Assembly (NCBI GenBank): GCA_017415425.1
Contig: JAFQGT010000013.1
Span: forward strand, 1-64,000
Origin: Oscillospiraceae bacterium
GTDB taxonomy: Bacteria; Bacillota; Clostridia; Oscillospirales; Oscillospiraceae
Direction: 5' to 3'
DNA length: 64,000 bases
A program made the translations under genes and the position numbers. Shown in pieces: positions 18,453 through 27,520 of the stretch. A model generated the notes under the pieces. It worked only from the letters and a program-made list of their open reading frames with translations, made no database searches and was not told the DNA's origin. Numbering within the stretch: the first letter of the stretch is position 1; each line of letters begins with the position of its first letter.

Positions 18453-18663
18453 TAGAATATATGCGTAGTGCTATGGTAAGGGAACATTGCAAATCTTTGA
18501 GACCATCTGACTACAGGTTATGTCTGTCATAAATGCCTTATTTACCCCATACACACAACAGTTTTATGCGGTTTCCGTTAGAAATCAGCTGAAAGATATT
18601 TCCGGACATCGGTGTTTATGCAAGTAAAGTTACCGATGAATAATGAGTGAAAGGATCATGCCT

Positions 18664-19581
18664 ATGAGATTGGCAGTGCTGATGGCAACATACAACGGCG
18701 AAAAGTATCTACGCCAACAAATTGATAGTATATTGCAACAAAAAACAGATATTCCCTTTGATTTGATCATCCGTGATGACGGCTCCACAGATGCCACGCT
18801 GGAAATTTTGGAATCTTACAGGGCGCAGGGTTCCCTAAACTATTATGCCAATGAGAATTTGGGAGCAGCAAAGAATTTTATTCAGCTTTTGCGGGATAAT
18901 CCAGGTTACGATTTTTATGCCTATGCTGATCAAGACGATGTATGGGAACCTAGTAAATTACAAAAAGGTTTAACAAAAATCGCAGGTATGGTTGGTCCTG
19001 CGATATATTGCACAAATTCTGCTTTGGTGGATGAAAATCTTCAGAGCCTGGGAAGAAATACCCACAGAGAAAAACCCACCTACAACTTAGTGTCTATTCT
19101 GTGTCTTGCTTGTTGTGCTCAAGGATGTACCAGTGTTTTTAACAGCGCCCTTGCAAAGGTAGTTCAAACATATCATGTGCCAGAAGTATTTATTATGCAC
19201 GATTCTTTGTTGACCTGTCTTTGTGGATTGATTGGCGGTAGCATTATCTATGATCACGAACCTTCTATGAAGTACAGAATGCACGGCACAAATGTGTTTG
19301 GTATGATTACCGCAAAACAAAACTTTTGGCTGGTTATTAAAAATCGCATCAAAGAAATTACGACCAAGCCAAAGGTCAGTATGTATACCCAAGCAAAGAA
19401 TCTTCTAGATACCTACAGCAACGAGATTCCCCCAAAGAATAAGCGTCTATGTCAAACTGTGATATGTGCCGAACACTCCTTAAGGGCCCGTTTACAGCTG
19501 GTATTCAACAAGGATCTCAGGCATGACACGTTCAATAAGACTATAACCAAAAAATTGCAAATACTACTGGGAAATGATTAA
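18664..19581 (+). CDS. Family 2 glycosyltransferase
   Basis: GT-A glycosyltransferase, 305 residues. N-terminal AVLMATYNGEKYLRQQIDSI, then FDLIIRDDGSTDATLEI (nucleotide-binding DDGS) and YAYADQDDVW (DxD-like metal motif). This ADQDDVW form is common among rhamnosyl- and galactosyltransferases of capsule loci. The start at 18664 is favoured by AAAGGA eight bases upstream; in-frame ATGs at 18643 and 18658 are alternatives. About 200 bases before it hold no recognised gene. Confidence 0.87.
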   Translation: MRLAVLMATYNGEKYLRQQIDSILQQKTDIPFDLIIRDDGSTDATLEILESYRAQGSLNYYANENLGAAKNFIQLLRDNPGYDFYAYADQDDVWEPSKLQKGLTKIAGMVGPAIYCTNSALVDENLQSLGRNTHREKPTYNLVSILCLACCAQGCTSVFNSALAKVVQTYHVPEVFIMHDSLLTCLCGLIGGSIIYDHEPSMKYRMHGTNVFGMITAKQNFWLVIKNRIKEITTKPKVSMYTQAKNLLDTYSNEIPPKNKRLCQTVICAEHSLRARLQLVFNKDLRHDTFNKTITKKLQILLGND

Positions 19582-19594
19582 TAGGAGTGTAGTT

Positions 19595-20377
19595 ATGACA
19601 TATCAGTTAATTGTGTCTACGATGAACCAGCAAGACGACAGTTTGATTGAAAAAATGAATATCCACTCGGATGCCATTATTGTCAACCAGACAGATCGTG
19701 TGGCCTATCACGAGGTTGTCCGCCCAAACCATACAATTAAATGGTATCATTTCAGTGAGCGGGGTATTGGCTTAAGCAGAAACAGTGGTATGATGCGTGC
19801 TGATGCGGATATCATCCAGTTTGCTGATGATGATATGGTCTTTTCAGAAACCTATAGCCAAGATGTGTTGGCAGAATACGAAAAACATCCAGAGGCTGAT
19901 GTTATTCTTTTCTCCAACCTGTGCCTGAATAAAGATCGTATGCCCTATCAGGTCAATGAATTCGGTCGTGTTGGCCGAATGGAAGCGGTCAAGTTCGGCG
20001 GAGCCCGGATTACTGCCCGCAGGGAAAAACTGCTGCATAACAATATCACATTTTCTCTGTTGTTCGGTGGTGGAGCAAGATATGCTGCAGGTGAGGATGT
20101 GACCTTTGTGCAGGACTGCATCAAGGCCGGACTAAAAGTGTACAAATCTCCCACCATTGTTTCCACTATGAAACAGGATTCTTCTACTTGGTTTTCTGGT
20201 TTTCACAAAAAATACTATGTAGACAAAGGTGCGCTTCTGGCTGCCAATTTCCCTTTGATAAGCCGCTTTGGCATTTATATTCAAGCACTGAAACATAGCA
20301 GAAACAGTAATTACTCCTTCAAGGAGCTACTCTCCTTCTACAGGGAAGGCGCCAACCAGTTCCGCCGAAATAAATAA
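19595..20377 (+). CDS. Family 2-like glycosyltransferase
   Basis: Probable glycosyltransferase, 260 residues. It lacks the usual N-terminal PVYN motif and starts with YQLIVSTMNQQDDSLIEKMN. It does carry GIGLSRNSGMMRADADIIQFADDDMVF, the GT2 core around the DDD metal motif (about residues 63-90), and GEDVTFVQDC further on. ATG 19595 has AGGAG upstream. It overlaps nothing and follows the previous GT by 13 bases. Donor and acceptor unknown. Confidence 0.83.
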   Translation: MTYQLIVSTMNQQDDSLIEKMNIHSDAIIVNQTDRVAYHEVVRPNHTIKWYHFSERGIGLSRNSGMMRADADIIQFADDDMVFSETYSQDVLAEYEKHPEADVILFSNLCLNKDRMPYQVNEFGRVGRMEAVKFGGARITARREKLLHNNITFSLLFGGGARYAAGEDVTFVQDCIKAGLKVYKSPTIVSTMKQDSSTWFSGFHKKYYVDKGALLAANFPLISRFGIYIQALKHSRNSNYSFKELLSFYREGANQFRRNK

Positions 20378-20424
20378 GGCTTATCATTGGAAATCCTGAT
20401 TGTTTGATGTATTAGGAGGATATT

Positions 20425-22167
20425 ATGAAGTTAATTATTCTTTGTGGTTTACTCGCCCCTATCCTCTATTTGGCTCTGCGCCAAAAAAAGTGGTATCTCT
20501 ATCTGGTGTTTGCTTTTCTTGCTGTTTTACCAGAGCAGTTTTCAATTAAGCTTCATGAGAGTCTCCCATTACTGTCTGCCTCACGAATTCTAATCCTCAT
20601 ATTAATGGGTTTTTGGTTATATAACAAATGGAAAACCAGAAACTTTCGTTTCCCGAAAAGCCTTGTTATCTTTTTTGCTATCAACATAATTATTTCTATT
20701 ATCAATTTACGCTATGGAATCCAGGAAATTAAGCGAATATTCCTTCTTATATTTGAGCGCATATTGCTTGTCATTATGGTATCAGATACGATCGAAGACC
20801 GAGAAGAATTTCACCGCTGTCTTGATTTTGCGATTCTAGGTTCTGTCGCCCTTTCTGTGATCGGAATCGTACAAACTACTTTTGACTATGACATATCCAC
20901 GGTGCTGCATTTGACAAAAACGGTTACCAGCACGCAACTAGCGGATCGAATGGGTTTAATGCGTGCTTTTGGCACACTTAACGCCATTTCCTTTGGCTGT
21001 TATTGTGCCTTTATGGAACTGTTAATACTGTACCGTTTGTCTAATACGAGAAGCATTTGGCACAGCATTGCTTTTTCACTGAATTTTGTTGCGTTAATAT
21101 GCACCTTTACTCGCAGTGCCTGGTTAGCATTCGCTGCGATTTTGTTCTTGATGCTTTTGGTATGCAGATGGAAGCTGATTCGTTCTTTGTTGCCCAGTGT
21201 CGTTGTTGTCGCCGTACTGTTGGGGGCTCTTTGTTTGGTGCAGCCCAAAATCGGCAAAACCTTCTTGGAAACAGGCAAATCCACAATCGAAACTGTAGTA
21301 AATGTACTTCCGGACAAGCTTGTTTCCCGTTTAGAATCCGCTCTTGAAAACCTTATTCCCGAGACAACACCTCCCACAACCCAGGTGGAAACAACATCTC
21401 CCACAGCTGAGGCGGAAACAACATCTCCTACAACGCCAGATGAAACAACATCTCCCACAGCTGAGGCGGAAACAACATCTCCTACAACGCCAGATGAAAC
21501 AACATCTCCCACAGCTGAGGCGGAAACAACACCTCCCACAACGCCAGACGAAACAACGCCTCCCACAGCTGAGGCGGAAACAACACCTCCCACAGCTGAG
21601 GCGGAAACAACACCTCCCACAACGCCAGACGAAACAACACCTTCTGACACAAAAGATGATTTTGGTCCCAATCGTGACAACGCGACATTCTCCCGTATGG
21701 TACAGTGGTCTGCAGTGCGGCATATGATTGAAAACGGAGAGACACTGTTTGGTTATGGATACAACGCATATCTGGAAGGCAGACTTTATTATTATATCAA
21801 TTGGTGGTATTCCGGCTGGAAGTGGAGAAAAGCCCACGCACTAGATGTAGGATTGGTTGCACTGATTACAGAAAGCGGATTTGTTGGCGCATTTGCTTAT
21901 TTAGGACTGTTGGCATATATGTTCATCCAGTCCCTTTATAAGAGAAAGAAAAAAGGCGTATTCGATTTCTATAAAACAGTAATATTTATCATTCCGTTGT
22001 ATTTACTCCTGAACTTCTTGGCTTCTTTTTTACACGCAGAGCTAATGTGGCTATTTATTGGCTTGTATTATGCATATGAACACCTTGACAAAAAAGGGCC
22101 TTCAGAAGAACCTCTGGTGCAAGTTGAGAATCGCGAAGATTTTAGCGAAAATACGCCGACTGAATAA
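20425..22167 (+). CDS. Wzy-like O-antigen ligase/polymerase with Thr/Pro repeat insert
   Basis: Membrane polymerase that would join flipped repeat units outside the cell, 580 residues. About ten to twelve hydrophobic segments are visible: roughly residues 1-300 (LAPILYLALRQKK onward) and 470-560. Between them is a large hydrophilic region (about 300-465), the position of the large periplasmic loop in Wzy/WaaL proteins. That loop contains eleven 9-residue ETTxPTxxx units (residues 313-411, DNA 21361-21657). The O-antigen ligase domain signature is only recognised by topology and context. AT-rich relative to the rfb genes. AGGAGG upstream of the start. Confidence 0.82.
   Translation: MKLIILCGLLAPILYLALRQKKWYLYLVFAFLAVLPEQFSIKLHESLPLLSASRILILILMGFWLYNKWKTRNFRFPKSLVIFFAINIIISIINLRYGIQEIKRIFLLIFERILLVIMVSDTIEDREEFHRCLDFAILGSVALSVIGIVQTTFDYDISTVLHLTKTVTSTQLADRMGLMRAFGTLNAISFGCYCAFMELLILYRLSNTRSIWHSIAFSLNFVALICTFTRSAWLAFAAILFLMLLVCRWKLIRSLLPSVVVVAVLLGALCLVQPKIGKTFLETGKSTIETVVNVLPDKLVSRLESALENLIPETTPPTTQVETTSPTAEAETTSPTTPDETTSPTAEAETTSPTTPDETTSPTAEAETTPPTTPDETTPPTAEAETTPPTAEAETTPPTTPDETTPSDTKDDFGPNRDNATFSRMVQWSAVRHMIENGETLFGYGYNAYLEGRLYYYINWWYSGWKWRKAHALDVGLVALITESGFVGAFAYLGLLAYMFIQSLYKRKKKGVFDFYKTVIFIIPLYLLLNFLASFLHAELMWLFIGLYYAYEHLDKKGPSEEPLVQVENREDFSENTPTE
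21361..21657 (+). repeat. 27-bp minisatellite inside the polymerase gene (11 units)
   Basis: Eleven in-frame 27-base units encode 9 residues each, consensus ETT(S/P)PT then AEA or TPD. The first (ends TQV) and last (ETTPSDTKD) are diverged. The two main types alternate in a 54-base higher-order pattern, broken by one AEA-AEA doublet near the 3' end. The unit length is a multiple of 3, so copy-number change would keep the frame. Confidence 0.95.
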
Positions 22168-22239
22168 ACAATACACCTTTTGATTTTTCTTCAAAACATT
22201 CACTGCAAAGAAAACCAATAACTTGAAGGAGGCCTGACA

Positions 22240-23181
22240 ATGTCAAATGCCGTGATAAGCATCTTTGTGCCCACTTTCAATCACGAAAACTATATCGCCC
22301 GGGCGTTGGACAGCATTCTGATGCAAAAAACTCAGTATTCCTACGAGGTCTTTGTTGGCGAGGATTGCTCTACTGACAATACCCGCCAAGTAGTCAAGGA
22401 TTGGGAAGCTGCCCATCCGGATGACCGGTTTCATTTTTTCTATCGTCAGCAGAATATGCACAACAGCGGACTGACAAACACAAACGATTTGAAAAGCCGC
22501 TGCAAGGGTAAATATATCATCGGTCTGGAGGGTGACGATTTTTGGACAGATGATCAAAAACTAGAGAAGCAGATTTCCTTCCTGGAAGCGCATCCCCAGT
22601 ATTACGCCGTCGCCCACAACTGCACCGTCGTTGGAAAAGACCATCTGCCCAACGGTGAGACCTATCCGGAATGCAAGGACACAGAATACACCTTCCGTCA
22701 CTTTGCTAGCCAGATCCTGCCAGGGCAGTATACCACATTCTTATCCCGCAACTATTGGACAGATCCTCAAATAGATAAAACACTGTTATCCATCAGTGGC
22801 GGTGCCGGCGATCAACGCATTTACTTCTCGATACTTTGTTTTGGCAGAATCTACTGTATGCAGGAGAATATGAGCGCCTACCGGCATATTACAAACACCG
22901 GCACTTCATTCAGTGCCACAAACCGCTATAATTTTGAGCGTCTTGAAGCAGATGCCCTGGCATACCTGGAGTTTACTCGGAAGATCGGGCACGCCCAGGC
23001 AGAAAAGTACGCGGAGTTCCAATATTTAAGAACGCTCCGTCACGCCTATCGTACAGGTCATATTGACATCACCCGTTTCAAAGCCTGCAGCGCGCACATT
23101 CACAACAAACTGCGCTCCAGTCTGATGCTGCTGAAGCGGGACATCAATTGCCGCATTCTTCACAAATCCCTTCACGTATAA
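22240..23181 (+). CDS. Family 2 glycosyltransferase
   Basis: GT-A glycosyltransferase, 313 residues. ISIFVPTFNHENYIARALDSIL, then YEVFVGEDCSTDNTRQVV and IIGLEGDDFWTDDQKLEKQI (metal motif). The GEDCSTDNT and EGDDFW forms mark a common subfamily in capsule loci. AGGAGG lies upstream of the start. It precedes wzx by 12 bases. Sugar specificity cannot be read from sequence. Confidence 0.88.
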   Translation: MSNAVISIFVPTFNHENYIARALDSILMQKTQYSYEVFVGEDCSTDNTRQVVKDWEAAHPDDRFHFFYRQQNMHNSGLTNTNDLKSRCKGKYIIGLEGDDFWTDDQKLEKQISFLEAHPQYYAVAHNCTVVGKDHLPNGETYPECKDTEYTFRHFASQILPGQYTTFLSRNYWTDPQIDKTLLSISGGAGDQRIYFSILCFGRIYCMQENMSAYRHITNTGTSFSATNRYNFERLEADALAYLEFTRKIGHAQAEKYAEFQYLRTLRHAYRTGHIDITRFKACSAHIHNKLRSSLMLLKRDINCRILHKSLHV

Positions 23182-23193
23182 AAGAGGAACGCA

Positions 23194-24648
23194 ATGGAAC
23201 AACCCAAGTCAAACAAATTAGCCGGCGCTTTAGGCTGGAAACTTTTGGAGCGTTTCGGTGTACAAGGAACACAGTTTGTCCTGCAGATCATTCTGGCACG
23301 AATACTAGATCCGGCGCATTACGGCGTGCTGTCCATTATGATCATCTTTGTAAACCTTGCCAATGTATTTATCCAAACGGGTTTTAATACTGCGCTTGTA
23401 CAAAACAAGGAGGTGGAGGAAGAAGATTATTCCTCCGTATTCTGGGTCAGTCTGTGCATTGCTGTTATCTTGTACGTCATGATTTTCTTTGCGGCGCCGC
23501 TGATCGGCAAATTTTATAACATTCCGGATATCGTATCTCCCCTGCGAGTGCTGTCTTTGATGCTGTTGCCCGGTGCCTTGAATTCCGTACAGCTGGCCAA
23601 GGTCAGCCGGGAAATGGACTTCCGCAAGGTCTTCTACAGCAATGTGGCAGGCATTCTGATCTCCGGTATTTGCGGCATAACCATCGCTTTTCTGGGCGGT
23701 GGCTTGTGGGCGCTGGTGGCGCAAACCATGATCAATGTCTTCGTGATCTGCGTGGTTATGTTCTTTACCGCAAAGTTGCGGTTGCGCTTTGTGATCAACT
23801 GGAAACGCGTTGGCATTTTGTTTCGTTTCGGTTGGAAACTGTTGGCCTCCGGTCTGCTCAACACCCTGTATCAGGATCTGCGCAGCCTGGTTATCGGCAA
23901 GAAGTATGATACCAATGTATTGGGTTATTATAACCGTGGTAAGCAGTTTCCCCAGTTTATCATTACCGCCGTGGATGGCGCTGTGCAGAGCGTCATGCTC
24001 CCCGCAATGGCATCTGAGCAGGACGAAAAAGCAAAAGTCAAAAGCCTGATGCGCAATTCCATCGCCATCAGTTCTTATATCATTTTCCCCATTATGGCAG
24101 GTCTTGCCGGCGTGGCGATGCCTTTGGTTTCATTGCTACTGACCGATAAATGGCTCCCCTGCGTGCCGTATTTGCAGATCTACTGCTTTACCCTGGCATT
24201 CTACCCGGTGCACTCCTGCAATTTACAGGCGATCAACGCGATGGGGCGCAGCGATATTTTCCTGAAGCTGGAGATCATCAAAAAGGCCTTGGGTATTTCC
24301 ACCCTGGTGGTTGCCGTTTTCTGTTTTGATACGCCCATCGCCATTGCGGCTACCGGTGCGATCACCGGCTTTATCAGCTGTTTCATCAACGCCTATCCCA
24401 ACAAAAAGCTGATCGGATATTCTTATATGGAGCAAATGAAGGATCTGATCCCCTCGTTTGCCTTATCTGTGATTATGCTGGGATGTGTGTTGGCTGTAGG
24501 TTTCCTGCCGATGCACACCCTTTGGATATTGATTCTTCAGGTCATCGTGGGTATTGCCGTGTATGTGGCGGGTTCTTCCCTTTTCCGGTTTCAGCCGTTC
24601 CGGACGCTCCTGGGGTTACTGAAGAATCTTCGTAACAAAAGAAAGTGA
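23194..24648 (+). CDS. Wzx-type polysaccharide flippase (MOP superfamily)
   Basis: Flips lipid-linked repeat units across the membrane, 484 residues with about 12-14 hydrophobic segments. N-terminal LAGALGWKLLERFGVQGTQFVLQ and ILARILDPAHYGVLSIMIIF are typical of the RfbX/Wzx family. The Asn-Lys-rich cytoplasmic start and short C-terminal tail also fit. It belongs with the polymerase at 20425-22167 in a Wzx/Wzy pathway. No Wzz chain-length regulator, tyrosine kinase or priming transferase is present in this window. Confidence 0.9.
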   Translation: MEQPKSNKLAGALGWKLLERFGVQGTQFVLQIILARILDPAHYGVLSIMIIFVNLANVFIQTGFNTALVQNKEVEEEDYSSVFWVSLCIAVILYVMIFFAAPLIGKFYNIPDIVSPLRVLSLMLLPGALNSVQLAKVSREMDFRKVFYSNVAGILISGICGITIAFLGGGLWALVAQTMINVFVICVVMFFTAKLRLRFVINWKRVGILFRFGWKLLASGLLNTLYQDLRSLVIGKKYDTNVLGYYNRGKQFPQFIITAVDGAVQSVMLPAMASEQDEKAKVKSLMRNSIAISSYIIFPIMAGLAGVAMPLVSLLLTDKWLPCVPYLQIYCFTLAFYPVHSCNLQAINAMGRSDIFLKLEIIKKALGISTLVVAVFCFDTPIAIAATGAITGFISCFINAYPNKKLIGYSYMEQMKDLIPSFALSVIMLGCVLAVGFLPMHTLWILILQVIVGIAVYVAGSSLFRFQPFRTLLGLLKNLRNKRK

Positions 24649-24652
24649 CTCT

Positions 24653-25855
24653 ATGAAAAAAACATTATTGCTGCTGGGCGGCTCCGCACAGCAGGTAGTA
24701 GCCATTGATACCGCCAAGCGGTTAGGTTATAAAACCATTCTTTGTGATTATCTGCCCGACAACCCCGGTCAATATCACGCAGACCTTTTTTATCAGACCA
24801 GCACCACAGACAAAGAGGCTGTGCTGGAAATCGCACAAAAAGAGAAGATCGACGGAATCGTTGCCTATGCCTCTGATCCTGCAGCCCCGACTGCCGCCTA
24901 TGTTGCCGAACAGCTGGGACTTGCCGGCAACCCCAGCGGGTCTGTGGAAACACTTTGCAATAAAGATCTGTTTCGGTGTTTTCTGTTAGAGAATGGTTTT
25001 CACGCTCCACAATCCGGTGGCTATACTGATATGGCTTCTGCTATGGGAGATCTTGACCGTTTTCGATTGCCGGTCATTATCAAACCGGTTGATTCCTCGG
25101 GAAGCAAAGGCGTCACCGTGTTGCGTCAGTGGACGCAAATCGAGGATGCATTACAGTTTGCATTTTCTTTTTCCCGAAATAACCGTGTCATTATAGAAGA
25201 GTTTATTGAAAAAAGTCACCCTTATCTGATCGGCGGCGATATTTTCGTGCTGGATGGTAACGTGGTTCTATGGGGACTGATGAATTGTCACAGGGATGAA
25301 AATGTGAATGCATTGGTACCCGTTGGAAAAAGCTACCCACCGGATTTGACGGCGAATGATCTTGCCTCTGTTAAACAAACTCTGCAGGAAATCGTAAGCA
25401 AGCTGCAGATTCGTTGCGGTGCTATGAATGTGGAACTGATCGTGGATCAAGACGGCCGCGTATTCCCCATTGATATTGGTCCTCGCAACGGCGGTAATAT
25501 GATCCCGGTTTTGCTGGAATATATTTGGGGTGTTGACATCGTAGAGCTGACCATAAAAGCTGCGATGGGTGAACCCGTCTCCCTGGCCGGTGGCGAGGGA
25601 ATCCCCTATTATGCTACTCACAATCTGCATTGTGATCGGTCCGGTATTTTTGAGAATATCGAATTTTCTCAAGCTTTAACGCCTTATATTGTCCGAAAAC
25701 ACATTTACAAAAAACCGGGGGATTCCGTGGAATACTTCGACAACGCAGAAAAAGCGCTGGGCATTGTTTTTCTGCGTTTCCACAACCCGCAGGAAATGCA
25801 CGAGATCCTATCCCAAATCAATGACCATATTCACGTTGTACTGAAAGGAGACTGA
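24653..25855 (+). CDS. ATP-grasp ligase
   Basis: ATP-dependent carboxylate-amine (or thiol) ligase, 400 residues. An N-terminal pre-ATP-grasp domain (KTLLLLGGSAQQVVAIDTAK) is followed by the ATP-grasp core: VIIKPVDSSGSKGV (about residues 142-156), EEFIEKSHPYLIGGD, and the metal site MNVELIVDQDGRVFPIDIGPR. Related enzymes attach amino acids or other acids to amines. Within this locus it may modify an amino sugar made by the DegT enzyme downstream (inference). The GNAT gene follows after 2 bases. Confidence 0.85.
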   Translation: MKKTLLLLGGSAQQVVAIDTAKRLGYKTILCDYLPDNPGQYHADLFYQTSTTDKEAVLEIAQKEKIDGIVAYASDPAAPTAAYVAEQLGLAGNPSGSVETLCNKDLFRCFLLENGFHAPQSGGYTDMASAMGDLDRFRLPVIIKPVDSSGSKGVTVLRQWTQIEDALQFAFSFSRNNRVIIEEFIEKSHPYLIGGDIFVLDGNVVLWGLMNCHRDENVNALVPVGKSYPPDLTANDLASVKQTLQEIVSKLQIRCGAMNVELIVDQDGRVFPIDIGPRNGGNMIPVLLEYIWGVDIVELTIKAAMGEPVSLAGGEGIPYYATHNLHCDRSGIFENIEFSQALTPYIVRKHIYKKPGDSVEYFDNAEKALGIVFLRFHNPQEMHEILSQINDHIHVVLKGD

Positions 25856-25857
25856 AT

Positions 25858-26367
25858 ATGTGCAAGCTCTGCGCCGGGGAAACGCTCACAAATGTCTCCC
25901 ATGGAAATGATGTCTGTATTTTCAAAATCACGGATATTTCAGAAAAAAAACGGATTATGCAGATTTGCGACCAGGCGTTTCCCAACCCTGTTCTGGAGCG
26001 ACCCAACTTTGATGCCCTGTTTGCCAAGCTGGATCATTATGCAGAGTTTTTGGCGGTTTTTATGCAGCAAACAGCCATCGGTTACATCTGCTTTTATGCA
26101 AATGACCAGGAGGGGCGCACCGCCTATATTTCTCTGCTGGCTGTAGATCCCATATACCAGGGAATGCGCGCTGGCAGCGCGCTGCTCAGAGCGTGTATCC
26201 GGCATGCCGCAGAGGGCGGTATGCAGTGCATCCGTCTGGAAGTCAATCAAAATAACAAAAAGGCAATCGCGTTTTATGAGCGACACGGTTTTGTGAAAGA
26301 AAACGATACCGGCAGTGATTCATACTATATGATCTGTACACTTACCGGCCCTGTCGACAATCAATAA
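25858..26367 (+). CDS. GNAT-family N-acetyltransferase
   Basis: Acetyl-CoA-dependent acyltransferase, 169 residues. The GNAT motif A region reads LLAVDPIYQGMRAGSALLRA (about residues 95-115; Q-x-x-G-x-G/A), followed by IRLEVNQNNKKAIAFYERHGF, the conserved motif B. The start overlaps the ribosome-binding AAAGGAGA in the end of the ATP-grasp gene. A sugar-amine acetyltransferase role fits the neighbouring aminotransferase, but the substrate is not shown by sequence. Confidence 0.85.
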   Translation: MCKLCAGETLTNVSHGNDVCIFKITDISEKKRIMQICDQAFPNPVLERPNFDALFAKLDHYAEFLAVFMQQTAIGYICFYANDQEGRTAYISLLAVDPIYQGMRAGSALLRACIRHAAEGGMQCIRLEVNQNNKKAIAFYERHGFVKENDTGSDSYYMICTLTGPVDNQ

Positions 26368-26383
26368 AGAAGGATAGATAACT

Positions 26384-27490
26384 ATGAAGCAGCTTATCAA
26401 TGTAACCCGCTCCTCTATGCCCTCTTTTGAGGAGTATTGTGAGGAAATTAAGGATCTGTGGGACAGCCATTGGCTGACCAATATGGGCGTCAAGCACAAA
26501 CACCTGCAGAGCCAGCTGGAGGAGTATTTGTCTGTACCCAATGTGGTGCTGTACACCAACGGTCACTTGGCATTGGAAAATGTGATCGCCGCATTGGATC
26601 TGCCTGCAGGCGGCGAGGTGATCACCACCCCCTTCACATTCGTGTCCACTACTCACGCCATCGTCCGCAACGGCCTAATCCCTGTGTTTTGCGACATCAA
26701 TCCCACGGACTATACCATAGATGTATCCAAAATCGAAGCGTTGATTACGGACAAAACCGTGGCCATCGTCCCGGTGCACGTCTATGGCAACCTGTGTGAT
26801 GTGGATGCTATTGATGTGATTGCCAAGAAACACAATCTCAAGGTCATATACGATGCTGCACACGCTTTCGGCGTACGCTATCGCGGTGCAGGCGCTGCCA
26901 GCTTTGGTGATGCTTCTATGCTCAGCTTCCACGCCACCAAAGTGTTCAATACCATTGAGGGCGGTGCGGTTTGCTTTGCAGATGATGCTCTGGTGGCAAA
27001 CCTGAACGATCGAAAGAACTTTGGCATCCGCGGACCGGAATCCTGTGTATATGTAGGCGGCAATGCAAAAATGAGTGAGTTCCAGGCAGCAATGGGCATT
27101 TGTAATCTTCGTCACGTAGATGAGGAAATTGCCAAGCGTGGAAAAGTGGTTGCCCAGTATCGCAAACTTCTTTCCGGAGTTCCGGGATTGACCCTTTGTG
27201 AGGATCAACCGGAGGTTCAGCCAAACTATGCATACTTCCCGGTGGTATTCGACGGTTACAAATATAGCCGAGATCAAGTTTTTTCCCGGTTGAAAGAAGA
27301 GGAAATCATCGCCAGAAAGTATTTCTATCCTCTGACAAACGATTTTGAATGTTACCGGGATCTGCCTACCGCCGGCGCAGAAAAAACGCCCGTTGCCCAG
27401 TTTGTTGCGGATCGGGTACTTACACTTCCCCTGTATGCAGACTTGTCCCTGGAGGATGTTTCCAGAATCTGCTCCGTTATTTTAGAATAA
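26384..27490 (+). CDS. DegT/DnrJ/EryC1 aminotransferase
   Basis: PLP-dependent sugar aminotransferase, 368 residues, converting a nucleotide keto-sugar to an amino sugar. The PLP region includes YDAAHAFG (Asp 157) and the Schiff-base Lys 186 in FHATKVFNTIEGGA. The substrate could be the dTDP-4-keto-6-deoxyglucose made by RfbB, which would branch the rhamnose pathway to a dTDP-4-amino sugar (inference), then acetylated by the GNAT enzyme. Last gene of the locus; its stop lies in a shared palindromic terminator. Confidence 0.92.
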   Translation: MKQLINVTRSSMPSFEEYCEEIKDLWDSHWLTNMGVKHKHLQSQLEEYLSVPNVVLYTNGHLALENVIAALDLPAGGEVITTPFTFVSTTHAIVRNGLIPVFCDINPTDYTIDVSKIEALITDKTVAIVPVHVYGNLCDVDAIDVIAKKHNLKVIYDAAHAFGVRYRGAGAASFGDASMLSFHATKVFNTIEGGAVCFADDALVANLNDRKNFGIRGPESCVYVGGNAKMSEFQAAMGICNLRHVDEEIAKRGKVVAQYRKLLSGVPGLTLCEDQPEVQPNYAYFPVVFDGYKYSRDQVFSRLKEEEIIARKYFYPLTNDFECYRDLPTAGAEKTPVAQFVADRVLTLPLYADLSLEDVSRICSVILE

Positions 27491-27520
27491 AAAAGAAAGC
27501 GCTTAAGCGCTTTCTTTTTT
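27489..27520. terminator. 32-bp perfect palindrome, bidirectional terminator
   Basis: AAAAAAGAAAGCGCTT is followed immediately by its reverse complement. It overlaps the stop codons of both convergent genes (aminotransferase and gpsA). Confidence 0.9.

Noticed and set aside
18453-18663. Small gene or gene remnant between licD and the next glycosyltransferase.
   Set aside because: Only very short frames without ribosome-binding sites were seen.
21361-21657. CRISPR array.
   Set aside because: Repeats are contiguous 27-base coding units without spacers.
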